From: Desulfobacteraceae bacterium
GTDB lineage: Bacteria; Desulfobacterota; Desulfobacteria; Desulfobacterales; Desulfobacteraceae
Reading direction: 5' to 3'
Length of the DNA: 64,000 nt
Assembly (NCBI GenBank): GCA_024225635.1
Contig: JAAEMK010000497.1
Coordinates: forward strand, 62,001 to 126,000
The notes under the pieces are model-generated. The model saw only the letters and a list, made by a program, of their open reading frames with translations, was not told where the DNA came from and did no database searches. Made by a program: the position numbers and the translations under genes. Of this stretch, positions 7,950 through 16,565 are shown one piece after another. The number at the start of each line of letters is the position of its first letter. Within the stretch, counting starts at the first letter, position 1.

Positions 7950-10900
7950 ATGAATATAATTAAGAGTGCAATAGAGAGACCTGTTACAACGGCTGTCATG
8001 GTGATACTGATCGCCCTGTTCGGGGTGATCGGGCTCATGAAACTACCGGTCCAGCTCGCTCCGGACACGGATCTGCCCGAGATCGAGGTGATGACCTCCT
8101 GGTCCGGGGCAAGCCCCACGGAGATGGAAAGCGAGGTGGTGGAGCGCCAGGAGGACAAGCTCAAGAGCCTCCAGAACCTCCAGAAGATGGAGAGCTCCTC
8201 CTACAACGACTACGCCACCATCACCCTCACCTTTGACCTTGAAACCAATATCGACACGGCCATGTTCCGGGTCTCCAACAAGCTCAAGGAGGTGTCCGAT
8301 TACCCGGATAACGTGCTGGAGCCCGTGCTGTCCACGTCCGGCGGCTCTTCCCAGCCCATCATCTGGATGCTGTTGAAGACCATTGACGGGCCCGATACGG
8401 AGATCCTCAAGTACAGGACCTTTTTCGAGAACGAGGTCCGCCAGTACCTGGAGCGGATCAAGGGGGTTTCCTCCCTCCTGGTGTTCGGCGGCACCGAGGA
8501 CCAGCTGGAGATCGTGATCAATCCGGAAAAGATGGCCCGCCGGGGCATCACCATCAACCAGATCATCTCCAAGGTGGTGGCCTCCAATACCGATGTGTCG
8601 GCTGGCGTCCTTGGCATAGACCGGAAGAACTACCGGATCAGGACCGTGGCCAAGTTCCAGAGCAGCTTTGACCCCCTGGATGTGGTGGTCTATGACGACG
8701 GCATCAAGCGGGTCTTTTTAAGGGATGTGGCCACCACCCGCATCGGGTACGAGACCCAGTTTGTTTCGGTCATGGACAACGCCCGGGAGGGGATCGTCAT
8801 TGGCGTGAAAAAGCAGAAGGGCGGCAATGTGATCGATATCGTGAACCGGGTCCGGGCCGAGGTGGAGCGCCTGAACACGGAGGTGCTGGCCGAAAAGAAC
8901 CTCTACATCCGATGGGCCCATGATGAAGCGCCCTATATCCTGAAATCCATTGACAACATGAAGAGGAACGTGATGATCGGGGCGGTGCTTGCCATCACCA
9001 TCCTGCTGGTCTTTCTGGGCAGCCTGCGGTCTACCATCACCATCGGGCTTGCCATTCCCATCTCGGCCATCGGCACCTTCATCTTCCTGTGGCTGTTCCA
9101 CCGGAACCTCAACGTTGTGAGCCTTGCCGGCATCTCCTTTGCCGTGGGCATGCTGGTGGACAACTCCATCGTGGTGCTGGAGAACATCGACCGCCACCGC
9201 CAGACCGGGAAACGGATTTTCGATGCAGTGTTTGACGGCGCCAACGAGGTGTTCGGGGCGGTTGTGGCCTCCACCCTTACCACGGTGGCGGTGTTCCTGC
9301 CGGTGATCTTCATCAAGCAGGAGGCGGGCCAGCTGTTCAAGGATATCTCCATCGCCATCACCTCCTCCATTATTCTGAGTCTGCTGGTGTCGGTGACCGT
9401 GATTCCTTCCTTCATGCACTTTATCTACAGGAAGCAGAAGGTCGGTGCCGGGGGCGATAAAAAAAGCGTTTCCAAAGCCGTGGGCGGGTTCTTTGTGAAC
9501 CTGATCATGGCCGTGTCAAATCTGTTCCAGAAGAACGCGGTTACGCGGATACTCTGCATACTTGTGTTCACCTCCCTCTCCATTGCCAGCGTCTGGGCCC
9601 TCATGCCCAAGGCCGAGTACCTGCCCCAGGGCAACCAGAACTTTGTCATGAACATCCTGGTGCCGCCGCCTGGCTATTCCGCGGAAAAGCGCCGGGATGT
9701 GGGTGAGTACCTGTTTGAACAGACAGAGAAGTACAGGACCCCGGGGGACCACGGCCTGCCCCTGATCGAGAGCATGTTCTATTTCTCCTCCGACTCCCTG
9801 TCGGGATTCGGCCTCTCGGCCGTTGACGAGGACGAAACCGAGGCGGGCAGGTTTATCCCCGCCATGACAGGGCTCATCAACTCCCTGCCCGGAATGTTCG
9901 GGATCAGCATCCAGCCCGGTATCTTTTCATCCGGTATTGGCCAGGGGCGCACCGTGGATCTCAACATCTCCGGCGAAAACATGACCGATATCGTCAATGC
10001 CGGCCGTATGCTGTTCGGGGCCGTGTCCCAATCGGTTCCCGGTTCCCAGATCCGGCCGGTGCCCTCCCTGGAGATCTCCTATCCCGAGGGACGGGTGATC
10101 GCGGACAAGCTCAAGCTTGCCGCCAACGGCCTCACCGAGCAGGAGCTGGGGATCTACGTGGATGTGCTCATGAACGGCAGAAAGGTGGATGAGTTCGGCC
10201 CCGAAGGCAAGGACCGCATCGATCTTGTGGTCCGGGGCGCTGAAACCGAGTTCAAGACCCCGGAGGATATCCTCAACGCCCCCATCGTCAACAACATCGG
10301 ACGCCAGGTGCGGGTGGGGGATGTGGCCGCCATTAAATACGATTCGGGCATGACCCAGATCGACCGGCTGGAGAAGAAGCGGAACGTGCGGCTGGAGATC
10401 ACGCCTCCTGTGTCCGTGCCCCTTCAGACGGCCATCGAGACCATCAAGGCCACCAGCGACGATCTTCTGGCATCGGGCCAGATCAAGAACGTGACCCTGG
10501 ATCTGGGCGGCAATGCGGACAAGCTTGTGGATACCTTTAACGCGCTTAAGTGGAATCTGCTTCTTGCCCTCATGATCACCTATCTGTTGATGGCGGCGCT
10601 GTTTGAGAATTTTCTTTATCCGTTCATCATCATGTTCAGTGTGCCCCTGGCCGCAGCCGGCGGGCTCATGGGACTGAGGCTGGTGGATCTTGTGATCGCG
10701 CCCCAGCCCCTGGATGTGCTTACCATGCTTGGTTTCATCATCCTCATCGGCACCGTGGTGAACAACGCCATCCTGATCGTTCACCAGTCGTTGAACAATG
10801 TCAGGAACAAGGGCATGGAGGGGATGCTGGCCATCTCGGAATCGGTGAAAACCCGGATTCGTCCCATCTTCATGAGCGCCTTTACCTCCATCTTCGGCCT

Positions 10901-11096
10901 CATGCCCCTGGTGATCGCCACGGGATCGGGCAGCGAGCTCTACCGGGGTATCGGCAGCGTGCTGTTGGGCGGGCTTGCTCTTTCCACCCTGTTCACCCTG
11001 TTCGTGATCCCGGCCCTGCTCGCCTTTTTCATCGGGTTTGAAAAGAGCAAGGTGGGGCAGGAAGCCTGGGAGTATAAGAGTTCCCACTCGAATTGA
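7950..11096 (+). CDS. RND multidrug efflux permease (HAE1/AcrB family)
   Basis: 1048 aa, the usual length for an HAE1 pump, with 12 predicted membrane helices and two large periplasmic loops. Family motifs include the N-terminal IERPVTTAVMVILIALFG, the helix-4 segment GMLVDNSIVVLENIDRHR and the second-half GTVVNNAILIVH and RPIFMSAFTSIFGLMPLV. It should use the proton gradient to expel hydrophobic compounds with the adaptor and outer-membrane protein on either side. The helix-4 pair that is Asp-Asp in E. coli AcrB is Asp-Asn here. The substrate cannot be predicted. Confidence 0.93.
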   Translation: MNIIKSAIERPVTTAVMVILIALFGVIGLMKLPVQLAPDTDLPEIEVMTSWSGASPTEMESEVVERQEDKLKSLQNLQKMESSSYNDYATITLTFDLETNIDTAMFRVSNKLKEVSDYPDNVLEPVLSTSGGSSQPIIWMLLKTIDGPDTEILKYRTFFENEVRQYLERIKGVSSLLVFGGTEDQLEIVINPEKMARRGITINQIISKVVASNTDVSAGVLGIDRKNYRIRTVAKFQSSFDPLDVVVYDDGIKRVFLRDVATTRIGYETQFVSVMDNAREGIVIGVKKQKGGNVIDIVNRVRAEVERLNTEVLAEKNLYIRWAHDEAPYILKSIDNMKRNVMIGAVLAITILLVFLGSLRSTITIGLAIPISAIGTFIFLWLFHRNLNVVSLAGISFAVGMLVDNSIVVLENIDRHRQTGKRIFDAVFDGANEVFGAVVASTLTTVAVFLPVIFIKQEAGQLFKDISIAITSSIILSLLVSVTVIPSFMHFIYRKQKVGAGGDKKSVSKAVGGFFVNLIMAVSNLFQKNAVTRILCILVFTSLSIASVWALMPKAEYLPQGNQNFVMNILVPPPGYSAEKRRDVGEYLFEQTEKYRTPGDHGLPLIESMFYFSSDSLSGFGLSAVDEDETEAGRFIPAMTGLINSLPGMFGISIQPGIFSSGIGQGRTVDLNISGENMTDIVNAGRMLFGAVSQSVPGSQIRPVPSLEISYPEGRVIADKLKLAANGLTEQELGIYVDVLMNGRKVDEFGPEGKDRIDLVVRGAETEFKTPEDILNAPIVNNIGRQVRVGDVAAIKYDSGMTQIDRLEKKRNVRLEITPPVSVPLQTAIETIKATSDDLLASGQIKNVTLDLGGNADKLVDTFNALKWNLLLALMITYLLMAALFENFLYPFIIMFSVPLAAAGGLMGLRLVDLVIAPQPLDVLTMLGFIILIGTVVNNAILIVHQSLNNVRNKGMEGMLAISESVKTRIRPIFMSAFTSIFGLMPLVIATGSGSELYRGIGSVLLGGLALSTLFTLFVIPALLAFFIGFEKSKVGQEAWEYKSSHSN

Positions 11097-11188
11097 TGCC
11101 GGGGTTACCTGTTTATATACGGCATGGGATATATTCCCGGGCAAGGAGCTGAAATTTGAACCAAACATTATTTAGACTGGAGCATGGA

Positions 11189-12463
11189 ATGAAAACATAT
11201 ATCGGGGCAACCCTGATGGTGATGATGACGGTGCTGGCGGCTGGGGTGACGGCCCCGGGCGCCGCCACCCTTGAAACCCTTCAACAGGGCGCATATGACA
11301 ACCGTGACCTGGTAAGGCAATACCAGGCAGACCTGGATATCGCCAGGGAACAGGTGCGGGAGGCCCGGGGCGAGTTCCTGCCCTCCCTGGATCTTGGCTA
11401 CACCCTGAACCGCCTCAACCATGACACGGCCGTGGGCGAGACCCGGGAGAACGACAGCTTTACCGCCGGGGCCACCTGGAACGTGTTTGCCGGGTTCAAG
11501 GATTACTACACCCTCAAGGCGGCACAGACCCTGACCCATGCCGGAGAATACCGGCTGGATTCGGTCCGGCAGGATATCGGCTTCAGGGTGGCCCTGGACT
11601 ACCTTGAGGTCTACCGGGGCATGGAGAACCTGAAGGTGGCGGAAAGCGAGGTCAAGCTCTACGAGGACCGGCTCAAGCAGATCCGCCTCAAGGTCAAGGT
11701 GGGGGTACTTAAGAAGACCGACCTGTTGAAGGTCAAGGTGGAGATGGACAACGCCCTTCAGAACCGGCGGCGGACAGAGGCAGCCGTTGCCACGGCCGTC
11801 AACCGGCTTGGCTTTGAGACCGGCACCCGGGTGGACGGGCAGGCCCTTGAATTCTCCCTGTTTGACCAATTGCCGGACCGGGGCGAGTACCCGGCCTATG
11901 AGAAGGTCCTCCTCGGGAACCGCAGCGAGCTCAACGCCCTCAGGCGTTCCCTTGAGGCTTCCGGCATGCGGGTGGCCGCCTCCAAAGCCTCCCTATATCC
12001 CAAGGCGGACCTGAAAATGAGCTACGCCTCCCACACCCGGGACGATTTTTTCGCGGACGGGTTCGAGAACTCCGACGACGAGGTGCGCTGCCAGGCCGTG
12101 ATCTCCATGAACCTCTTTGACGGCATGAAGAAATATGCCGTGACAAGCCGGGCCAGGCTTGAACAAAAGAAGATCGGGTTTGAGATCACCGAGCTTGAGG
12201 AGGCCCTCAAGACAGAGCTGAAAAACACGCTTATCAACCTGGATGTGGCCTTTGACAACCTTGAGGTGGCAAAGGCGGGCACCGCCGAGGCCCAGGAGAA
12301 CCTGCGGGTTACGGACCTTGGGTTCGGCCAGGGCCTGGGCACCTCCTCCGATGTGCTGGACGCCATCCTCAACCTCTCACGGGCGAGATTCAATCTCATC
12401 AGCGCCTATACCGAGGTGTTTGAGAACGATTTCCGGCTGAAGCGCCTGGTGGAGAGTTTCTGA
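11189..12463 (+). CDS. TolC-family outer membrane efflux protein
   Basis: 424 aa from the ATG at 11189 (GGAG six bases upstream), which gives a clean signal peptide (MKTYIGATLMVMMTVLAAG). A TTG at 11156 with AAGGAG seven bases upstream would add 11 residues and is also possible. Two repeated long helical hairpin regions and DLGYTLNRLNH-like strands fit an OEP/TolC trimer subunit forming the outer-membrane exit duct. It completes the TetR-adaptor-pump-channel operon. Confidence 0.9.
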   Translation: MKTYIGATLMVMMTVLAAGVTAPGAATLETLQQGAYDNRDLVRQYQADLDIAREQVREARGEFLPSLDLGYTLNRLNHDTAVGETRENDSFTAGATWNVFAGFKDYYTLKAAQTLTHAGEYRLDSVRQDIGFRVALDYLEVYRGMENLKVAESEVKLYEDRLKQIRLKVKVGVLKKTDLLKVKVEMDNALQNRRRTEAAVATAVNRLGFETGTRVDGQALEFSLFDQLPDRGEYPAYEKVLLGNRSELNALRRSLEASGMRVAASKASLYPKADLKMSYASHTRDDFFADGFENSDDEVRCQAVISMNLFDGMKKYAVTSRARLEQKKIGFEITELEEALKTELKNTLINLDVAFDNLEVAKAGTAEAQENLRVTDLGFGQGLGTSSDVLDAILNLSRARFNLISAYTEVFENDFRLKRLVESF

Positions 12464-12483
12464 TTCGCTGATCCTTATTATAT

Positions 12484-12516
12484 GGTGAAAATCGGCCGGG
12501 CAGGCCGGTTTTCACC
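12484..12516. terminator. hairpin after the efflux operon
   Basis: Fourteen-base-pair stem (GGTGAAAA-T-CGGCC pairing with GGCCG-G-TTTTCACC) with a GGGCA loop, 20 bases after the TolC-family stop. There is no long T run, so termination is likely but not certain. The right half is part of a repeat found again at 13521-13547. Confidence 0.5.
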
Positions 12517-12549
12517 ATGAAGGACATGAAGGTGCGGATGCCGGTCAGC
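12494..12549. repeat. intergenic repeat, copy left of the toxin-antitoxin pair
   Basis: This stretch combines two repeated elements. GGCCGG-RCA-GGCCGRTTTTCACCATGA (12494-12520) recurs at 13521-13547 with two mismatches in 27. CACCATGAAGGACATGAAG...ATGCCGGTCAGC (12513-12549) recurs in slightly longer form at 13713-13757. The copies flank the toxin-antitoxin genes. Confidence 0.65.
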
Positions 12550-12579
12550 CGGTATTCTTCTGAAATCAATGTTTATAAG

Positions 12580-13110
12580 TTACCCTTGTCTCCGTTCTTC
12601 TCCAAAGGCCCCCAGCCACTCCTGGGGATTGAGTTTTATTTCACGAGGCTGCTCAATCTTTTTGCGGCTATGTGGCAACATTCGAAATAATTCGATGATA
12701 TCCCCCTGCCCCCGGTGTGGATACTGCGTTGAAATGTAATTAAGAAACAAGGCTCGCAGCAGGCGGTCATAGGAATCTCCTATTTCTGTTTTTCCATTTT
12801 CCCACCGTGATATGGTAGATGGTGTGACGCCTAACGAGAGTGCGAATTCTTTGCTCTTAAGTTGAAGCGTTTTTCGTAGAAATTGAATTTCCGCAGCCTT
12901 TAGGATTGCTTTGCGTTTTTCACAAATATACGCTCCTATCACTTGGTGAAGTTGCTGCATCTTGGGAATGGAAACATAGGTTTCACCACATTTTTTACAG
13001 GCATATTGGGTCACACCGTACAGCACCACTTCAAGTCCGCATTCATCATATCTGTAAGGTTTATCCTTGATTGTTTCAATCATTCCGCCGCATGTATAAC
13101 AGAGTTCCAT
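12580..13110 (-). CDS. MqsA/YgiT-type antitoxin with zinc finger and helix-turn-helix
   Basis: 176 aa. The N-terminus has two CXXC pairs (CYTCGG at residues 4-7 and CKKCG near 39-42) like the YgiT/MqsA zinc-binding domain. A helix-turn-helix follows (LRKTLQLKSKEFALSLGVTPSTISRWENGKTEIG). The protein should neutralise the partner toxin and repress the operon. It is encoded 12 bp downstream of the DUF4258-like gene, the toxin-first order typical of mqsRA. The C-terminal 50 residues are an extension without recognised features. Confidence 0.85.
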   Translation of the reverse strand: MELCYTCGGMIETIKDKPYRYDECGLEVVLYGVTQYACKKCGETYVSIPKMQQLHQVIGAYICEKRKAILKAAEIQFLRKTLQLKSKEFALSLGVTPSTISRWENGKTEIGDSYDRLLRALFLNYISTQYPHRGQGDIIELFRMLPHSRKKIEQPREIKLNPQEWLGAFGEERRQG

Positions 13111-13122
13111 TTTATTCCCTTT

Positions 13123-13434
13123 TTAACTTAAAACAGTGATGATGATGGAAGTCCATTCACCGATTATGGCGGTTACGACACCACCTTCATCGCCTTCCAA
13201 ATCATCCCCTCTTAATGTGTAGGCCCAAGTTCGGTTTTTTTCATTGAACTCTTTGCCAGTGATACTTCCGTTCAATAGAATATATTGGACATCCTGGGGC
13301 GAATAATTACGTTCCTGCATCCGAGCTTTTGCATGACTACTAAAAATGACCTTCCCGTTTATGTTTTTAACGGCATTTTGGATTATTCTGTGTGCAATTT
13401 CATTTTCAATTTTTGCTGTTGGGTCAAATTTCAT
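13123..13434 (-). CDS. DUF4258-like toxin of a type II toxin-antitoxin pair
   Basis: 103 aa. The segment FSSHAKARMQERNYSPQDVQYILLNG is characteristic of DUF4258 proteins, small RelE/MqsR-like folds usually paired with a YgiT zinc-finger/HTH antitoxin. That is exactly the gene 12 bp downstream. Likely an mRNA-targeting toxin, inferred from family and context only. AT content is higher than in neighbouring operons, consistent with horizontal acquisition. The start codon has only a weak ribosome site (GGATTAAC). Confidence 0.75.
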   Translation of the reverse strand: MKFDPTAKIENEIAHRIIQNAVKNINGKVIFSSHAKARMQERNYSPQDVQYILLNGSITGKEFNEKNRTWAYTLRGDDLEGDEGGVVTAIIGEWTSIIITVLS

Positions 13435-13520
13435 GTTAATCCTTAAACATAATATTGATTTTAAGTCAAGATGTAACTAAAAATTGATCAGAACGCAAGT
13501 TTTTGAGGGTGTGCTTGAAT

Positions 13521-13547
13521 GGCCGGACAGGCCGATTTTCACCATGA
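13521..13547. repeat. intergenic repeat, copy right of the toxin-antitoxin pair
   Basis: Direct repeat of 12494-12520 (25 of 27 bases identical), lying 87 bp upstream of the toxin start on its far side. Confidence 0.65.
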
Positions 13548-13638
13548 TGCTTATTCCATGAACTTCCAGTGTAACTATTCAGCACGTTGAAAGCTCCCTG
13601 TTTTAATCATGTAGTTTTCTTCATGGTAAATAAAAACA

Positions 13639-13701
13639 ACTGCCCGGAGGGCAGGAGCCGTACATCGTCTTGATGGTCAAACCGCCTGCCCTCCGGGCAG
13701 T
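13639..13701. repeat. 17-bp perfect inverted repeat with self-complementary arms
   Basis: ACTGCCCGGAGGGCAGG (13639-13655) is exactly reverse-complementary to 13685-13701, with a 29-base spacer. Each arm is itself almost palindromic (CTGCCC-GGA-GGGCAG), so the DNA could fold as one long hairpin or two small ones. The right arm is followed by GTTTTATT. It may be a terminator or a small repeat element. Confidence 0.55.
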
Positions 13702-13712
13702 GTTTTATTAAC

Positions 13713-13757
13713 CACCATGAAGAACATGAAGGACATGAAGGGGGAATGCCGGTCAGC
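13713..13757. repeat. intergenic repeat, second element right of the toxin-antitoxin pair
   Basis: CACCATGAAGAACATGAAGG, then ACATGAAG and GGGGAATGCCGGTCAGC, is a slightly expanded version of 12513-12549. The unit ACATGAAGR is duplicated within it. Confidence 0.6.
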
Positions 13758-13798
13758 TCTATTCGTTCAGGAAGTTCACTGCCAGGTTGCAGAAAAGG

Positions 13799-13866
13799 GT
13801 AACCCCCCGGGCCCTCTTCCGCGGGCTGGAAGATGAACTTCCCATTGCCCTTCAGGGCGCTTTTCC
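13799..13866 (-). pseudogene. relic of an M20-family amidohydrolase gene
   Basis: Read on the minus strand, codons in the local GC-rich style spell ALKGNGKFIFQPAEEGPGG, closely matching the conserved KFIFQPAEEGPGGA segment of M20 amidohydrolases/carboxypeptidases. The frame on either side does not continue as that family. Only about 20-25 residues are recognisable, so this is a scrap and not a gene. The rest of the 620-bp stretch 13435-14054 holds the repeats listed separately and nothing else I can support. Confidence 0.45.
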
Positions 13867-14054
13867 CCGGAAGTAATTCTTGACTATTTTTTTTAAGCTT
13901 ATAGATTGGGGGGGCTGAATCATTGGAATTTGTTTGTTGGAACAGGACATAGGGATGTTTGCAGTCTAATTGATACCTGCTTCCCCTGGCATGGCAGGAA
14001 ACCGGATTGATCGGGGGGAGCGATAACTTCGGCAGCAAGGACAGGGTGACCACC

Positions 14055-14936
14055 ATGAGATATGAGGGCCAGATATTCAGACCGTTCAGTGAGGCAAACA
14101 GTTACATTCTCCAGTGCACCATCGGGTGTTCCCACAATGGGTGTTCCTTTTGCGGCATGTACAAGGACAAGCGCTACAGGGTGCGATCCCTTGAAGAGAT
14201 CTGCCGGGATATCGAGATGGCAAAGGATCATTACGGGGACCTGGAAAAGGTGTTCCTTTGTGACGGGGACGCCATTGCCATGGAGAGCGACCAGCTTTTG
14301 GAGATTTTACGGCGGCTCTACGCCACCTTTCCCTCCCTCCGCCACGTGGGGGCCTATGTGGGGCCCCAAAGCACCCTGGGTAAGAGCATGACCGAGCTTT
14401 GCGCCCTGCGGGCCGCAGGGCTCACCAAGGCTTATCTCGGGGTGGAAACCGGGGACGAGGAGATGTTGAAGCAGATCAACAAGGGGGTGACCGGGGAGGA
14501 GATGCTGGCGGCCGGCACGAACCTGGTTAACGCCGGTATCAACCTGTCGGCCATGGTGCTGCTGGGCCTGGCCGGCAATGACAAGGCGGTTCAGGAACGC
14601 ATCGCCATAGCCACGGCCGAAATCTGCAGCCGGATGAAGCCCCGCTACCTTGCCGCGCTGACCGTGACCCCGGTGCCCGGCACAAGGCTTTACGCGGAGA
14701 TGGAGAAGGGCCGGTTTGTGCCCCCCGATGCCTTTGCCACCCTGGAGGAGATGAAGACCCTGTTTGAGCACATTGATGCCGATAATATGAAATTTGTCGG
14801 GGTCCACGCCTCAAATTATCTGCCCATCAACGGCACCCTCCGGAAGGACAAGGCGCGCATGGTGGCGTTGATCGATTCTGTCCTGGAAAATCGGGACCTT
14901 TCCCGCCTCAGGACGGAAACCATGAGGGCGCTTTGA
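14055..14936 (+). CDS. radical SAM protein with CX4CX2C cluster motif (paralog 1)
   Basis: 293 aa from the ATG at 14055. This start matches the N-terminus of the paralog at 27131-28000 (MRYEGQIFRPFSEANS versus MHYEGNIIRPPSEANS). A TTG at 14007 is an alternative. The motif GCSHNGCSFC supplies the iron-sulfur cysteines in a CX4CX2C spacing, not the common CX3CX2C. Later motifs fit an Elp3/HemN-like radical SAM core (LGVETGDEEMLKQINKG, VTPVPGTRLY). The substrate is unknown. Confidence 0.85.
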   Translation: MRYEGQIFRPFSEANSYILQCTIGCSHNGCSFCGMYKDKRYRVRSLEEICRDIEMAKDHYGDLEKVFLCDGDAIAMESDQLLEILRRLYATFPSLRHVGAYVGPQSTLGKSMTELCALRAAGLTKAYLGVETGDEEMLKQINKGVTGEEMLAAGTNLVNAGINLSAMVLLGLAGNDKAVQERIAIATAEICSRMKPRYLAALTVTPVPGTRLYAEMEKGRFVPPDAFATLEEMKTLFEHIDADNMKFVGVHASNYLPINGTLRKDKARMVALIDSVLENRDLSRLRTETMRAL

Positions 14937-14976
14937 ACCTGACCTTTGCGGCCAATACATATAAGGAGATGAAATC

Positions 14977-15303
14977 ATGATCTATAACCTGTTGCTCTTG
15001 AGCGTGGCCATTTTCATAGTGGCGCACCTGTTACCGGGCATTCGCATCAAGGGATTCTGGACCGCCGTGGTGGTGGCCCTTGTCTATTCGACCATCAATT
15101 ATCTCACCGGCTGGCTTTTTGCGGTGCTGGCCTTTCCCCTAATGATCGTTACCTTCGGGCTTTTCAAGTTTGTGATCAACGCATTTCTTCTCTGGATCAC
15201 GGACAAGCTCCTGGAGGATTTTGAGATCAGCTCTTTCGGGACCACCCTGGCGGCCGCCTGCCTGATCACCCTGGTGGATTCCCTGCTTCACTGGATCTTC
15301 TGA
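14977..15303 (+). CDS. phage holin family 4 superfamily (YvlD-like) membrane protein
   Basis: 108 aa, almost entirely hydrophobic with four predicted membrane helices (about residues 2-18, 27-50, 52-75, 86-106). LPGIRIKGFWTAVVVALVYSTIN and the following LAFPLMIVTFGLFKFVINA segment are characteristic of the PF04020 family. Despite the family name these are widespread chromosomal inner-membrane proteins of unknown function. A strong AAGGAG lies six bases before the ATG, 40 bp after the radical SAM gene. Confidence 0.88.
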   Translation: MIYNLLLLSVAIFIVAHLLPGIRIKGFWTAVVVALVYSTINYLTGWLFAVLAFPLMIVTFGLFKFVINAFLLWITDKLLEDFEISSFGTTLAAACLITLVDSLLHWIF

Positions 15304-15337
15304 TCCCCAGGGACGGTCCATGGATTCCTGCTATCCA

Positions 15338-15369
15338 GGTCCTGTGCAAGCATTTTCCTGCACAGGACC
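15338..15369. terminator. bidirectional hairpin between convergent genes
   Basis: Perfect 11-bp stem GGTCCTGTGCA/TGCACAGGACC with a 10-base loop, between the converging membrane protein gene and the minus-strand radical SAM gene. T runs are weak on both sides. Confidence 0.6.
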
Positions 15370-15375
15370 TTATGA

Positions 15376-16284
15376 TCATCGGGTCCAGTGGTTGACGTGC
15401 CCGTCAGCCGCCTGCCGGAGCCGGGCCAGGGTGGCGGGATCGTTCAGCATCTCTTTGCACAGGTCGCACTTTCTATATCGGATGATCTGTCGGGATGTGA
15501 ACCCGGCAAACTGTGCCAGGGGGGTGATGCCGGCGGTGCGTATCAGGTGGAAGAGGCGGTTGGTTTCGCTCGCCTTGAAAAGCTCGTCAACGTGGCTTTC
15601 GGCAAGGTTGCCAAGGAAAAACACATTGGTGTCGGTGAAGTGGCTGCCGGCATCGCAGCAGGCGTACATGTCAAGCTCCGGGGTGAGTAAGGGGTTCATG
15701 GGGCAGCGGTTCGCCTGGAAATCCGTGCGAATCCCTCCATGGTCAAAGCCTGCGGCCCGGCCCGAATAGATCAGGGGCTCGGGAAAGAAGCGAAGGTTGT
15801 TTGCCCGGAGAAACGCCTCGTGGGGATCATCCTGTTCGGAAAAATCGGTCACAAACGAGACAAAATAGTCCACCCCCTGTTTTTGGCAGCTGGTGGCGGC
15901 ATTGACCACGTTCCGGGGGGCCACCCCCTCTTGATGCCACCGGCTGTAGCTGAGGCGCAGCTGACAGAGCCCGCTCTTTTGGAGCGCCGTGACCACCTGG
16001 TCGGCCTTTTCCCGGGTGGCGGCCCAGAAGCTGTTGGTAACGATCCTTGTGTAGATGCCAAGATCCCGGCAAAGCCTTACAAGTTCGTTGATCTCGTTGA
16101 AGAAGATCAGGGGCTCGCCCGCGGTGAAGCTGATCCCCTTGACCCCGGCCTCGGCCATTTCATGGATGATCTCCCTTGCCCGGCCAAGGTCCATGGTGCT
16201 TGTTTCCGGAATCTCTCCCTTTGCAACACAGTGCCCGCACCTGAGGTTGCACCGGGTTGAATATCCAAACGCGATTGTTCTCAT
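15376..16284 (-). CDS. radical SAM protein with SPASM-like C-terminus
   Basis: 302 aa. The N-terminal CNLRCGHC (CX3CX2C) binds the radical SAM 4Fe-4S cluster. SFTAGEPLIFFNEINELVRL matches the GGEP region, here TAGEP. C-terminal cysteines (RCPMN, YACCDAG, CDLCKEML) suggest one or more auxiliary clusters of SPASM/twitch type, as in enzymes that modify peptides or mature quinohemoproteins. No obvious peptide substrate gene is adjacent. The ATG has AAGGAAC upstream. It is unrelated to the two CX4CX2C paralogs in this window. Confidence 0.87.
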   Translation of the reverse strand: MRTIAFGYSTRCNLRCGHCVAKGEIPETSTMDLGRAREIIHEMAEAGVKGISFTAGEPLIFFNEINELVRLCRDLGIYTRIVTNSFWAATREKADQVVTALQKSGLCQLRLSYSRWHQEGVAPRNVVNAATSCQKQGVDYFVSFVTDFSEQDDPHEAFLRANNLRFFPEPLIYSGRAAGFDHGGIRTDFQANRCPMNPLLTPELDMYACCDAGSHFTDTNVFFLGNLAESHVDELFKASETNRLFHLIRTAGITPLAQFAGFTSRQIIRYRKCDLCKEMLNDPATLARLRQAADGHVNHWTR

Positions 16285-16565
16285 GCAATGTTCCTTATGG
16301 TCGCTGTCTCGTTGGCCCTTCCAGGGCGCTTGTGCCCCAAGGCCGGCAACATTGATCCGGATGATCTGTTGCTCCTTTCTCGGTTTTGAAAGGCACTTAT
16401 ACTCCTTTCCCGGGGGGAAATATAGGAAAATCCTATATGCTGATATGCTTCCCTCGGGTGACGTGCAGAATGGTTACTTTAAGAGTTGATTTTTTGATTC
16501 ATCCTACCCTATAAGAACTAAAGTGTTTTTGAGCGTATGTTTATTATATGGGAGAAGAGAAGATC

